The notes: a model not told the origin generated them from the sequence alone. A stretch of DNA of 64,000 bases from Actinomycetota bacterium (GCA_020637055.1 JACJWR010000001.1:248001-312000), one strand, 5' to 3'. Positions 33,261 through 42,462 are shown, numbered from the stretch's first letter. A program made the numbers and translations.

Positions 33261-33966
33261 CCCGCTCGGCCTCCATGGTCAGGTCGAGGTAGGTCACCGG
33301 TGCGATGCCCGCCGTGGCGAACAACCCCGCGATGGCCTCGCCGAGGTCGGTGGTGTCGGTGAATCCGGTGTAGGCGCGTTCCGGGTGGGCGGCCCGCACC
33401 GCCGGATCAACCAGGGCGGTGACCGCGACGATGCAGGCGGCCGCGCCCGAGCCCTCGAACGAGTCGCCGAGGGCTTTCACCCACGTTTCGGCGGCCGCCT
33501 TGGCGCTGGCGTAGGCGGCATTGCCCTTCTTGGGATGCGGCACGGAGGTGGAGGTGACCATCACGTAGCGCCCGCGCGGGGCCGCCCGCAGCGCTGCGCC
33601 GAAGGCCACTGACGTGGTCTGCACCGTGGTGACGATGCCTGGCAGCAGGGTGTTCCACTGGGCAATCGCAGTCTCATCCACCCCCTCGGAGCCCTGCCAC
33701 CCCCCGACCAGATGCACCACTGCATCGACTCGTCCGAGGCGGCCGAGCAGTTCGTCCCGCCAGGCTTCGACCGCGGCGAGATCGGTGAGGTCGAGCACCG
33801 TGCCCTCCGAGGTCCCGCCGAGTTCGACCGCCAAGGCGGCGGCGGCTTCGGCTGCGGCCTCGGTGCGATCCACCACGACCAGGTGCGAATCGGCCGCGAC
33901 GGCCCGCACCACACCGACACCCCCGATACCGGCACCGAGCACGACGACCACAGGTGTGTTGTTCAT
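33250..33966 (-). CDS. Short-chain dehydrogenase/reductase
   Basis: A 238-residue classical-like SDR. The cofactor loop is VVVVLGAGIGGVGVVRAVAAD (a GxGxGG variant), followed by DRTEAAAEAAAALAVELGG, VLDLTDLAAVEAW and VDAVVHLVGGWQG. The active site has TSTSVPHPKKGNAAYASAKAAAE, where Y-A-S-A-K supplies Tyr and Lys; I cite it as AYASAK. The frame is open upstream to 34122, but the ATG at 33966 overlaps the DUF6421 stop (ATGA), the standard coupled arrangement. It is the middle gene of the operon. The substrate is unknown; an alcohol/aldehyde linked to the aldolase product is inference. Confidence 0.85.
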   Translation of the reverse strand: MNNTPVVVVLGAGIGGVGVVRAVAADSHLVVVDRTEAAAEAAAALAVELGGTSEGTVLDLTDLAAVEAWRDELLGRLGRVDAVVHLVGGWQGSEGVDETAIAQWNTLLPGIVTTVQTTSVAFGAALRAAPRGRYVMVTSTSVPHPKKGNAAYASAKAAAETWVKALGDSFEGSGAAACIVAVTALVDPAVRAAHPERAYTGFTDTTDLGEAIAGLFATAGIAPVTYLDLTMEAERDGD

Positions 33967-36071
33967 GCTGCTGCTCCAGTGATTCCGCGGGTTGATTCGA
34001 TCGTGTCCGCAAGGCTCTTGCGCAACGCCTCGTAGAACACGTTGAGCGGGAATTCGTCGGGCAGGACGGCGTCGACGGCGGCCTTGGTCTCGGTCGGCAA
34101 TTCCGCCCCACCCTTGGCCCACTGCGAACCGGGATGGGTCGGTACCAAGGAGGAGACGAACTCATGCGCCGCCAGCCAGTAGCCCACCCTGCTGCGGTCG
34201 ATCCCGTCCCGATACAGCGCCTCCACCCGTTCGCACAGTTCCACCACCGAGGCGTCCACCGATCTCCAGTCGATGCTCAGGGTGTTGTCGGTCCAGCGCA
34301 GCACCCCGTTGCGGTGCAGCCACGCGAAGAGGATCTGACCACCCAAACCGTCGTAGTTGCGCACTCGGGTGCCGGAGGTCGGGAAGCGGAACAGTCGATC
34401 GAAAAGGATCGCGTACCGCACCTGCGGCGCCAACACGACGCCGGCCGACTCCAGCGTCGCCGTTTCCCGGTAGGTGTTCAGATCGCAGCGCAACTCCTCC
34501 AGGGCGTACATCCAGTACGGCATCCGCTGCTTGATCATGAAGGGGTCGAACGGTAGGTCGCCGTGGCTGTGAGTGCGGTCGTGCACCAGGTCCCACAAGA
34601 TGAAGGTCTGCTGGGTGAGTTGCTGATCGTTGACCATCATCTCGGCCGCCGGGGGCAGAGCCAGCCGGGTGATCCGCGCGGCCTCCCGGGTGACCACGCG
34701 GAAGCGGGCCGCCTCACGATCGCAGAAGATGCCACCCCAGGTGAAGCGGGGTGTCTCGCGGGTGGCGACGGTCTCCGGGAAGAGGACCGCCGAGTGGGTG
34801 TCGTAGCCCGCGCTGAAGCCGACGAATTCGATCGGCACAAAAGCCGCGTTGTCGTAGTCGGCGGCCTCCAACTCGGCGATCCAGTCCGGCCAGACGGTCT
34901 TGGTGACGACAGCTTCGACGTTGCGGTTGAGGTTTCCGTTCTGGGTGTACATGGGGAACACCGCGAGGTGTTCCGCGCCATCACGGCGGTTGAGTTCGGG
35001 GCGGAAGAGCAGCAACGATTCGAGGAAATCGGGCTTGCCGAGTCCCTCGGCGGACCAACGCTGGAAGTCCGCGACGGTCGCCTGCAGCTGCTCCTGCTGG
35101 TGGGGCAACTGCGGCGCCAGCCCGGTGACCGCGTCGACGATGCGCGCCACGGCGTGCTGGGCGGCCGGCAGGTCGTCCGGGTTCGCCACCGAACCGTCCT
35201 TCGCCTGCAGCGGACGCAGCGCTTCCACCGCCGCGATCAACTCCGCCCAGGCCGCCGATCCGATCACGTCGCTGGAGGTCGCCCCGCTGGCGGCGGCGCG
35301 CGCGCCCGGGCCCGCTGTGGTCCAGAAGACCAGATTCCGCCAGAGCGTGCTGTGGTCGAGGTCGTCGATGCTGTCGTCGCCGAAGACGTCCGAGTCGGTG
35401 AGCACGATCACCCGGCCGGAGCCGGCCACCACGGCGGCGATCAGGCCGGCCAGCGGTGGCATCGCCGAGGGGCTGTTGCGCGCAACCAACGTGGCCGCAT
35501 CCCCAGGCTGCCCGGGGGCGTCCAGGTTCAGCGTGCCGGCGCGATACAACCCGGCGCTGCGGACACCCGCCCACCAGTCCCAGGAGTCATTGCGCACCGG
35601 TTGCGCCAGCACCCAGGTGGAGACGTCGTTGAATCGTGCCACCGGATCCTGCACGGTGGCGTTCTCGAGCACCACGCCGAAACGTTCCGCGATCTCCGCC
35701 AGCGAATTGCCGTACTTGGCCTGCTCGGTCTCCGCCAGGATCAGCAGTCCGCCGCCGGCCCGCACGAATCGCTCGATCGCGTCGATCTCCTCGGCGTCGT
35801 ACACCGGCGAGCCGACCCCGGTGGTGGTTTCCCACGTCGGCGTCGAGCAGTGCGGGATCACCAGCACGTCGCAGTCGGCCAACGCCGCGTCGTCGAGGCG
35901 GCCCTCGGCGTGGGCGTCGACCCGCATGCCGGCAGACCTGAGCACCTCGGCGGCCTTGACGTAGCCGGCGTCCGCGGGGTTCACCGGATTCATCCGGGCG
36001 GCCACCTGCGGACGAATCGTCCATGCCTGCTGGTGGCTCTCATCGACCAGCACCTTCGCCAGGGAATCCAC
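33963..36071 (-). CDS. DUF6421 family protein with N-terminal glutaminase-like domain
   Basis: A 702-residue protein starting at GTG 36071, which has a strong GGAGAGGAGGG ribosome site. Residues about 1-270 resemble a DUF4350/ThuA-like class I amidotransferase fold (DVLVIPHCSTPTWE, IERFVRAGGGLLILAETE, VIVLTDSDVFGDDSIDDL). Residues about 290-700 match the actinobacterial DUF6421 family as I recall it (LRPLQAKDGSVANPDDL, PMYTQNGNLNRNVEAV, LWDLVHDRTHSHGDLPFDP, MPYWMYALEELRCDLNTYRE). Histidine/aspartate clusters (VHDRTHSHGDL) could bind metal, but no activity is known. The stop overlaps the SDR start by 4 bp. Genes for an SDR and a threonine aldolase follow. Confidence 0.72.
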   Translation of the reverse strand: MDSLAKVLVDESHQQAWTIRPQVAARMNPVNPADAGYVKAAEVLRSAGMRVDAHAEGRLDDAALADCDVLVIPHCSTPTWETTTGVGSPVYDAEEIDAIERFVRAGGGLLILAETEQAKYGNSLAEIAERFGVVLENATVQDPVARFNDVSTWVLAQPVRNDSWDWWAGVRSAGLYRAGTLNLDAPGQPGDAATLVARNSPSAMPPLAGLIAAVVAGSGRVIVLTDSDVFGDDSIDDLDHSTLWRNLVFWTTAGPGARAAASGATSSDVIGSAAWAELIAAVEALRPLQAKDGSVANPDDLPAAQHAVARIVDAVTGLAPQLPHQQEQLQATVADFQRWSAEGLGKPDFLESLLLFRPELNRRDGAEHLAVFPMYTQNGNLNRNVEAVVTKTVWPDWIAELEAADYDNAAFVPIEFVGFSAGYDTHSAVLFPETVATRETPRFTWGGIFCDREAARFRVVTREAARITRLALPPAAEMMVNDQQLTQQTFILWDLVHDRTHSHGDLPFDPFMIKQRMPYWMYALEELRCDLNTYRETATLESAGVVLAPQVRYAILFDRLFRFPTSGTRVRNYDGLGGQILFAWLHRNGVLRWTDNTLSIDWRSVDASVVELCERVEALYRDGIDRSRVGYWLAAHEFVSSLVPTHPGSQWAKGGAELPTETKAAVDAVLPDEFPLNVFYEALRKSLADTIESTRGITGAAA

Positions 36072-36300
36072 GTTCCCTCCTCTCCGCAGCCCATTCGCCG
36101 GGGCATCCCCATCCTGCCACCGCAGGGGTGTCAAACAACCGTCCAGAGCCGCCTCGACGGCTCATAGCGGCAGGTCCGAGCGGTCCGACGCGACTCACCG
36201 ATAACGGCGAACCGGGCGACAACGGGACCGGCGGCGGGCCATACTGCCATTCAGGCCGTCGTCGTCGCGTCGGCAGATCAGGTCGAGAGGGAGTTCACAG

Positions 36301-37212
36301 ATGTTGATCGAGACCAAACGAAGCTGGCTGACTTTCGGCGCCCTTGCCGCCGGCGCCGCGCTGACCCTGGCCGCGTGCGGGGGCGACTCGTCCTCCGGGT
36401 CGGGTGACTCCTCGGCCAGCCCGTTGCCGTCGATCAGCGCCGACAGTGAACTCGCGGCCGGACTCCCCGAGGCGATCAAGTCGGCCGGCGTCATCAAGTT
36501 CGGCACCGACGCCTCCTACGCTCCCATGGAGTTCATCGCCGAGGACGGCAGCACCATCGAAGGTGCCGACATCGACCTCGGCAACGCCATCGCCGCCAAA
36601 CTCGGCCTCACCACGGAGTGGACCAACTCCACCTTCGACTCCTTGATCGTCGGTGTGACGAACGGCAAGTTCGACGCCTCCATGTCCTCGTTCACGATCA
36701 ATCCGGAACGCCTCGAGCAGGTGAACATGGTGAGCTACCTCAACGCCGGTACGGCCTGGGCCGTGGCCAAGGGCAATCCGGAGAACGTCGACCCCGAGGA
36801 CGCGTGCGGCAAGTCGGTGGGCGTGCAGAAGGCGACCGTGCAGGTGGAGGACATCGAAGCCCGCAACGCCGCCTGCACCGAAGCGGGCAAGGAGCCGATC
36901 GACATCCAGCAGTTCACCCTGCAGTCCGACGCCACGACGGCCCTGGCCAGCGGCAAGGTGGACGCGATGCTGGCCGACAGCCCGGTGATCGCCTACGCCA
37001 TCACCCAGACCGGTCAACTCGAGCAGGTGGGCGAGATCTACGACTCCGCTCCCTACGGCGTGGTGGTTCCGCTCGACCAGGAGGATCTCGCCAAGTCCGT
37101 GCAAGGGGCAGTGCAAGCCATGATCGACGACGGCACCTACAAGGAGATCCTGGCGAAGTGGGGTCTTGAGGACGGCGCCGTGACGACCTCCGAACTGAAC
37201 CCGACCAGCTGA
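36301..37212 (+). CDS. Polar amino-acid ABC transporter, substrate-binding lipoprotein
   Basis: A 303-residue extracytoplasmic solute-binding protein. A signal peptide ends in the lipobox LTLAAC with lipid cysteine C26, then a Ser/Gly linker. The SBP family 3 fold follows: GVIKFGTDASYAPMEFIAEDG, GADIDLGNAIAAKLGL, FDSLIVGVTNGKFDASMSSF, and GKSVGVQKATVQVEDIEA. The Asp/Arg-type ligand pocket residues are compatible with a polar amino acid, but specificity is not evident. GAGAGGGAGT precedes the ATG. It is the first gene of a three-gene importer operon and is divergent from the DUF6421 operon across 230 bp that should hold both promoters. Confidence 0.93.
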   Translation: MLIETKRSWLTFGALAAGAALTLAACGGDSSSGSGDSSASPLPSISADSELAAGLPEAIKSAGVIKFGTDASYAPMEFIAEDGSTIEGADIDLGNAIAAKLGLTTEWTNSTFDSLIVGVTNGKFDASMSSFTINPERLEQVNMVSYLNAGTAWAVAKGNPENVDPEDACGKSVGVQKATVQVEDIEARNAACTEAGKEPIDIQQFTLQSDATTALASGKVDAMLADSPVIAYAITQTGQLEQVGEIYDSAPYGVVVPLDQEDLAKSVQGAVQAMIDDGTYKEILAKWGLEDGAVTTSELNPTS

Positions 37213-37242
37213 CACGCGCAGCCGAGCAGGCAGTGATCATTC

Positions 37243-38175
37243 ATGTCGACTGATCAGACCGAAGGCACGCACAAGAAGCCGACGGAGCCGATCCAAGCGG
37301 TGCCGGTGCGCCACCCGGGCCGCTGGATCGGAGTGGGCGTCATCGCGATCTTCGCGGCGATGTTCGTCAACAGTCTGCTCACCAACCCCAACTGGGGTTG
37401 GCCGCTGATCGGGGAATGGATCTTCTCCCCACCCATCCTCAAGGGCGTCGGCGTCACCTTGCTGCTGACGTTCCTGGCGATGCTGCTCGGCCTCGCGCTC
37501 GGCGTGCTCATCGCCATCATGCGGCTCTCGCCCAACCCGGTGATGAGCGGCTCGGCCTGGGTGTTCGTCTGGGTGTTCCGCGGAACGCCGGTGTATGTCC
37601 AACTGTTCCTGTGGGGCTCGATCATCGCGCTCTACCAACGGATCTCACTGGGCATCCCGTTCGGCCCCGAGATGATCTCGTTCGACACGAAGACGCTGAT
37701 CCCGGCCTTCGTCGCGGCGCTGCTCGGACTGGGGCTGAACGAGGCGGCGTACATGTCCGAGATCGTCCGGGCCGGCATCCTGAGCGTGGACGAGGGGCAA
37801 GAGGAGGCGGCCACCGCGCTCGGGATGAGCCGGCTGCAGACTCTGCGCCACATCGTGCTGCCGCAGGCGATGCGGGTGATCGTGCCGCCCACCGGCAACG
37901 AGACGATCTCGATGCTGAAGACCACCTCTTTGGTGATCGCCATCCCGCTGACGACGGAGTTGTTCTTCCAGGCGCAGGTGATCGGCAACCGCCTCTTCCA
38001 ACCCTTCCCGATGGCCATCATGGCCAGCATCTGGTACCTCGCGCTTACCTCGGTGCTGATGGTCGGCCAGTACTACATCGAGCGCTACTACGCCAAGGGG
38101 GCGATGCGCGAATTGCCGCCGACGCCGATCCAGAAACTCAAGGCCCGCCTCGGCCGCGGAGGCGACGATGAGTAG
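37243..38175 (+). CDS. Polar amino-acid ABC transporter permease
   Basis: A 310-residue HisM/GlnP-type permease with about five to six helices. The family motif is WVFVWVFRGTPVYVQLFLW near residue 110, and the EAA loop is EAAYMSEIVRAGILSVDEGQ followed by EEAATALGMSRLQTLRHIVLPQA. A long N-terminal cytosolic stretch (about 30 residues) and a C-terminal basic tail are present. One permease is encoded, so the transporter is probably a homodimer. It follows the binding protein by 30 bp, and its last 8 bp overlap the ATPase start. Confidence 0.93.
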   Translation: MSTDQTEGTHKKPTEPIQAVPVRHPGRWIGVGVIAIFAAMFVNSLLTNPNWGWPLIGEWIFSPPILKGVGVTLLLTFLAMLLGLALGVLIAIMRLSPNPVMSGSAWVFVWVFRGTPVYVQLFLWGSIIALYQRISLGIPFGPEMISFDTKTLIPAFVAALLGLGLNEAAYMSEIVRAGILSVDEGQEEAATALGMSRLQTLRHIVLPQAMRVIVPPTGNETISMLKTTSLVIAIPLTTELFFQAQVIGNRLFQPFPMAIMASIWYLALTSVLMVGQYYIERYYAKGAMRELPPTPIQKLKARLGRGGDDE

Positions 38176-38965
38176 GAAAGACGACCTGCTGGTCAAGCCG
38201 AAGCCCGATGTGATGGTGGAGGCGGTCGAGGTACACAAGTCCTTCGGTCGCAACGAGGTCCTCAAGGGGATCAACTTCGAGGTGAAGACCGGCGAGGTGG
38301 CGTGCATCATCGGACCGTCGGGTGGCGGGAAGTCGACCTTCCTGCGCTGCATCAACCACCTCGAGAAGATCGACGCCGGACAGTTGTCGGTGGCCGGTGA
38401 GCTGATCGGCTACAAGCTCAAGGGCGAGAAGCTGCATGAGATGAAGGACAAGGAGGTGGCCGCCCAACGCCGTTCTATCGGCATGGTGTTCCAGCGGTTC
38501 AATCTCTTCCCGCACATGACCGCGGCCGAGAACGTGATGGCCGGGCCGGTGGTGGTACAGCGGCGCAACAAGAACGAGGTCCGCGACCGGGCCCAAGAGT
38601 TGCTCACCAAAGTCGGCTTGGGGGACCGCGGCAACGCCTACCCGATGCAACTGTCCGGCGGCCAACAGCAACGAGTGGCGATCGCCCGGGCATTGGCCAT
38701 GGACCCGGAGTTGATGCTCTTCGACGAGCCCACCTCGGCCCTGGATCCGGAACTGGTCGGCGATGTGCTCGATGTGATGCGCCAACTCGCCCAGAGCGGT
38801 ATGACGATGGTGGTGGTCACCCACGAGATCGGTTTCGCCCGGGAGGTGGGAGACACTTTGGGATTCATCGCCGACGGTGTCGTCGCCGACTTCGGACCGC
38901 CGAAGGAGTTGCTCGCGAATCCGAACAGCGAGCGACTCAAGGCGTTCCTGGCGAAAGTGCTGTAA
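38168..38965 (+). CDS. Polar amino-acid ABC transporter ATP-binding protein
   Basis: A 265-residue GlnQ/HisP-type ATPase on the cytosolic face of the importer. Walker A is GPSGGGKSTF, the Q-loop lies in GMVFQRFNLFPHMTA, the signature is LSGGQQQRVAIARAL, Walker B is LMLFDEPTSALDPE and the H-switch is VVVTHEIGFAREVGD. All catalytic elements are intact. An insertion (LIGYKLKGEKLHEMKDKEV) sits between Walker A and the Q-loop, as in several actinobacterial members. The ATG overlaps the permease stop, giving coupled translation. Confidence 0.95.
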   Translation: MSRKDDLLVKPKPDVMVEAVEVHKSFGRNEVLKGINFEVKTGEVACIIGPSGGGKSTFLRCINHLEKIDAGQLSVAGELIGYKLKGEKLHEMKDKEVAAQRRSIGMVFQRFNLFPHMTAAENVMAGPVVVQRRNKNEVRDRAQELLTKVGLGDRGNAYPMQLSGGQQQRVAIARALAMDPELMLFDEPTSALDPELVGDVLDVMRQLAQSGMTMVVVTHEIGFAREVGDTLGFIADGVVADFGPPKELLANPNSERLKAFLAKVL

Positions 38966-39024
38966 GCGCGCCGCAGGCGGCCACCGAGCACGCCCCCCGC
39001 GCACCGCTCCATACACTCGTCGGT

Positions 39025-40578
39025 GTGAGCACTCCGCGACGGTGGCATCCGGTGATGCTCGGTTGCGCGACGTCGGTTCTACTCCTCGGCGCCTGCGGTG
39101 GGTCCGGCCAGTCGGCGCCGACGTCATCGGCCGCTACCTCGAACACATCCGCCCCCACCCCGGCGTCGCCGGAGCCCGCCCCGAGCACGCCACCCCCGGT
39201 GCCGGTCACCCCGTCGGCCGCCTGGCAGATCCCCGACCAGAACCGTGCGACCGGTGAGCAATGGGGCGCCTACTTGGGGGCTTCCTCCCTGCTGCCGGGT
39301 GATGCGCTGACCGTGCACATCTCGGCCGACGGTCCCGTCGTGGTGACGCCCTATCGGATCGGCGACTACGGCGGAATCGGGGGTGCTCAGGTGGGGCCGG
39401 GCGCAAGCCTGACGGCCACCCGGTCGCCAACTGCACCGCAGGTGGATCCGGCACTGCTGACCACGGTGGCCGGATGGCCGGAAACCACCCGACTCGACAC
39501 CGCCGGGTGGCCGGCCGGCTTCTACCTGGTGCAGGTGGCCGCCGAAGGCACCGCCACCAACATTCCGTTGGTGGTGCGAACCGCCGACCTCACCGACAAG
39601 GTCGTGTTCATCGCCGGTGACTTGACCTGGCAGGCCTACAACAACTGGGGCGGGCGCAGCCTCTACGGCGGTCCGGGCGGCTTCAGCTACAGGTCATTCG
39701 GCGTCTCCTTCGACCGGCCCTACAGTTCGGAGTGGGAGATCTGGAACGAGTTCGACGTGCCCATCGTGCGGACCTTGGAGGCGACCGGAGTGCCACTGGG
39801 CTACACCAGTGTGGGCGCCGTCGCGGTCGACCCGGCCAGCCTGCTGGGCAGTGAAGGTGCCATCAGCAACGGCCACGACGAGTACTGGACCGTGTCCTAC
39901 CGGCAAGCTCTGATCGCCGCCCGGGATTCCGGCTCCGATCTCGCCTTCCTCGGCGCCAACGCCGGCTACTGGCGGGTGCGGCTCGGACCCGGACCGGGTG
40001 GCGAGAACCGGACGGTGATCGGCTACAAGAGCGCCGCGCTCGACCCGCTCGGCGGTTCTGCGGAAACCACCGCCAGATTTCGTGACCCGCCACAACCGAT
40101 GCCCGAGGTCGAAGTCCTCGGCCAGATGTACGACTGCTACCCGTCGCGGGGTGACGCCACCATCATCGACCCGTCCTTCTTCCTGTTCAGCGGCACCGGC
40201 ACCTCCGCCGGAAGCCGGATTCCGGGGCTGATCGGAATCGAATCAGACCGGGCGTTCGCGCGGCCCGATACGCCGCGGCCGATCCAGGTGCCGGCGTTAT
40301 CGGAGACACTCTGCGAAGACGGTGTCAGCTGGTCGACCATGACCTACTACACCACCGGGAACGGGGCGGGGGTGTTCGCCACCGGGACCATGAACTGGGG
40401 ACCGGCTCTGGCCGGCGCCGACCGCGGCGGTCTGACACCGGAGAGCACGGCGTTCACCGGCACCGTCACAGCCAACCTGGCCAAAGCGATGGCGGCCGGC
40501 CCGATGGGCACCATGCATCCTGCACGCGACGACTTTGGACTGATCGAGCAACTTCCGCAGCAGAACTTCGCGGACTGA
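39025..40578 (+). CDS. Lipoprotein with N,N-dimethylformamidase beta-like C-terminal domain
   Basis: A 517-residue exported protein starting at GTG. The signal ends in the lipobox LLLGAC (C24), followed by a Ser/Thr/Pro/Ala linker to about residue 65. The remainder matches the DMFase large-subunit C-terminal family: TDKVVFIAGDLTWQAYNNWGG is a typical start, VPLGYTSVGAVAVDPASLLG, ISNGHDEYWTVSYRQAL and FLGANAGYWRVRLGPG follow. In DMFase these acidic and tyrosine residues hold a catalytic iron. Here the context is an outer-surface lipoprotein, not a cytosolic amidase, so formamide hydrolysis is unproven. The gene follows the amino-acid ABC operon by 59 bp. Confidence 0.8.
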   Translation: MSTPRRWHPVMLGCATSVLLLGACGGSGQSAPTSSAATSNTSAPTPASPEPAPSTPPPVPVTPSAAWQIPDQNRATGEQWGAYLGASSLLPGDALTVHISADGPVVVTPYRIGDYGGIGGAQVGPGASLTATRSPTAPQVDPALLTTVAGWPETTRLDTAGWPAGFYLVQVAAEGTATNIPLVVRTADLTDKVVFIAGDLTWQAYNNWGGRSLYGGPGGFSYRSFGVSFDRPYSSEWEIWNEFDVPIVRTLEATGVPLGYTSVGAVAVDPASLLGSEGAISNGHDEYWTVSYRQALIAARDSGSDLAFLGANAGYWRVRLGPGPGGENRTVIGYKSAALDPLGGSAETTARFRDPPQPMPEVEVLGQMYDCYPSRGDATIIDPSFFLFSGTGTSAGSRIPGLIGIESDRAFARPDTPRPIQVPALSETLCEDGVSWSTMTYYTTGNGAGVFATGTMNWGPALAGADRGGLTPESTAFTGTVTANLAKAMAAGPMGTMHPARDDFGLIEQLPQQNFAD

Positions 40579-40603
40579 CCCCTCGCGACCCTCCAGCGGC
40601 GGC

Positions 40604-41095
40604 TCAGCGTCGGCGGGGATTCTCGTAGTACTCGAAGTCCATCCCGTGGGCGAACCTGTCGGTCCACGCGAAGTGTTCGGCGAACATCCCGCCACGTCGG
40701 CGATGCATGATCAAGGCTCCCAGGGGCCAGAGCACGAGGGCCAGGATCATGAAACCGAGGGCGATCGCACCGACCACCACGAAGGCGATGATGCCGAAGA
40801 TCGGGGTCACGTCCCACGCCATGGAGATGACCGCCCCCGCGATCAGGTAGGCCATGAACGCCGCGAAGATCGCCAACGGGTAGAACATCACGGTGAAGGT
40901 GAGCGGGTAGCGCGCGAACAGGGCGCGGTTCTCGTACCCGTAGGAGTTCATGTATTGCCGGTGCTGGAAGTCGAACTTCGCCCAGCCCGGTGGGACCGGC
41001 CCCACCTGTCCGGGGGAGTAGCCGACGTTGGCGTCGTTGCCGTAGCCCGGATTGGGACCCTTGCCGTTGTTGAGGAATTCCCCGCCCTGATTCAT
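40604..41095 (-). CDS. Small hypothetical membrane protein
   Basis: A 163-residue protein with a glycine/asparagine-rich cytosolic N-terminus (MNQGGEFLNNGKGPNPGYGN) and two to three transmembrane helices (LTFTVMFYPLAIFAAFMAYL, IIAFVVVGAIALGFMILALV). A short basic C-terminal part ends MDFEYYENPRRR. The start at 41095 is chosen because the open frame further upstream is not family-like. I recognise no family. It converges on the DMFase-like lipoprotein gene and is the last chromosomal gene before the tRNA-Arg element boundary. Confidence 0.65.
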   Translation of the reverse strand: MNQGGEFLNNGKGPNPGYGNDANVGYSPGQVGPVPPGWAKFDFQHRQYMNSYGYENRALFARYPLTFTVMFYPLAIFAAFMAYLIAGAVISMAWDVTPIFGIIAFVVVGAIALGFMILALVLWPLGALIMHRRRGGMFAEHFAWTDRFAHGMDFEYYENPRRR

Positions 41096-41166
41096 ACCGC
41101 CACTGTCGCACCAGGCTCCGACACCGACCAGCAACTCATCGGCGCCGGTCAGGATGACTTGCCGGT

Positions 41167-41211
41167 GGCGCGCCTTAAGGGGTCGGGACTCCTAGCCTTC
41201 TGATCTGTAGT
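41167..41211. repeat. Decayed 3' half of tRNA-Arg: attachment-site remnant
   Basis: These 45 nt align without gaps to 42834-42878, the 3' half of the tRNA-Arg gene plus two flanking bases, in the same orientation. By my count 36 of 45 positions agree. Both begin GGCGCGCC and share CCTTCTGATC and GTAGT, the anticodon-loop region. Identity ends sharply after the anticodon loop, where site-specific integrases commonly cross over. I interpret it as the far-end att site (or a remnant) of an element that integrated in the tRNA gene. Confidence 0.7.
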
Positions 41212-41256
41212 GGGCGCAGGACCGTCGACTGGGGGTCTCGGCAGGGGCACTGTTGA

Positions 41257-42462
41257 TCATGCTCGGCGCGATGTCAGAACGTCGATGACTCGGGGCGCGA
41301 AGAACCGGCGCTTGTAGACGTCTGCGTCGACGACGTCCAGGACTCCCAATTCGACAAGTTGTCCGACGAGCTTGTTGGCGCGGCCGTATGAGACACCTAG
41401 GTCGGATTCGACCTTGCGGACGGTGAAGCTCGGGTTGGCGACGGCTAGGTCGACCAGGGCGTGAGCGCTGTCGGCCCGCAGTGTCGAGCGGCGGATCGTC
41501 TCCTTCAGGTCGCCCTGCACCCGCGACAAGGCGACCATCTCGTCGAGGGTGTTCTCTGCGGCTTGCTGCAGGCCGAGGGCGAAGAAGCGGATGTAGTCGT
41601 CCCACGCGCCGTGGGTGCTGACGCCCAGCAGGTGGTCGTAGTACTCGCCACGCCGCGCTTCGAACCAGGGAGACACGGTGAGGGTGGGCTCGCTGAGGAC
41701 TCCTACGGCCTGCAGGTAGAGAACGATCAAGAGCCGACCGACGCGGCCATTGCCGTCGCGGAACGGGTGCAGTGCCTCGAACTCGTAGTGGGACATGGCG
41801 GCCGCCACGACGGGATCGATCTGGTCGCGGTGATCGATGCGCATCCAATCCACGAGTTGTTGGAGACCGGCCTGGAGATCGCTGCCAGGCGGGGAGGGCA
41901 CGAAGCGGGCCTGCTGCACCGAAAACGCCGACGGTGGCGCGTGGGAGCGGCGGCCGATGACCACCTGCGTCTCGCGCAGGCGTCCCGACTCGGCATCCAT
42001 TGGGGTGCCGCGCATCAGGATTCCTTGCAGCTCGGTCAGCAGAGCCATCGACAAGGGCCGACCCTCCCCGACCCAGTCGAACCCGTGATTGGCAGCGCGG
42101 ACGTAGTTGAGGATCTCCACGAGCTCAGGAGTTGAGGGTTCGTCCTCATCAGCCACCAAGACCTCTGCCAAGGGCGCGTAGGTACCCTCCAGCGCCGACG
42201 TGCTCTGCGCTTCCCGCCGTAGTGTCGGCAGCCGCAGCAATGTCGGATTGGGTAACTGTCGAGCGGTGCTATCCAGCGCCGCCAGGGCTGCACGCGCATT
42301 GCTGACGGCGATCATGGTGCCGTCCGTGAACGCGGGCATGGACTCGCCGAGTGGCGCCGGCACAAAAGCGCGGTGCTCCCAGGCGCCGCGCATCGGGTCG
42401 TTGCCACGGATCACAACAAGTTTCCCCGGGGCCTCTTTGGAGAACATGCCAAGGTCCACCAT
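41257..42462 (-). CDS. fic: Fic-domain AMP transferase with autoinhibitory motif and winged-helix tail
   Basis: A 401-residue class II Fic protein that would transfer AMP (or another nucleotide moiety) to target proteins. The Fic core HPFRDGNGRVGR is at residues 232-243 and is canonical, so catalysis should be intact. The N-terminal inhibitory motif [S/T]xxxE[G/N] is T88-SAL-E92-G93. A C-terminal winged helix (about residues 335-401; ADSAHALVDLAVANPSFTVR, YGRANKLVGQLVELGVL) probably binds DNA, and the start codon lies inside a perfect inverted repeat, so autoregulation is likely. The gene sits alone between a tRNA-Arg and its decayed copy. No antitoxin gene is visible; inhibition appears to be in cis. 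Confidence 0.92.
   Translation of the reverse strand: MVDLGMFSKEAPGKLVVIRGNDPMRGAWEHRAFVPAPLGESMPAFTDGTMIAVSNARAALAALDSTARQLPNPTLLRLPTLRREAQSTSALEGTYAPLAEVLVADEDEPSTPELVEILNYVRAANHGFDWVGEGRPLSMALLTELQGILMRGTPMDAESGRLRETQVVIGRRSHAPPSAFSVQQARFVPSPPGSDLQAGLQQLVDWMRIDHRDQIDPVVAAAMSHYEFEALHPFRDGNGRVGRLLIVLYLQAVGVLSEPTLTVSPWFEARRGEYYDHLLGVSTHGAWDDYIRFFALGLQQAAENTLDEMVALSRVQGDLKETIRRSTLRADSAHALVDLAVANPSFTVRKVESDLGVSYGRANKLVGQLVELGVLDVVDADVYKRRFFAPRVIDVLTSRRA

Noticed and set aside
41257..42462. Fic gene as part of a two-gene FicTA toxin-antitoxin pair
   Set aside because: No separate small antitoxin gene is present; the inhibitory motif is within the N-terminus of the Fic protein itself.
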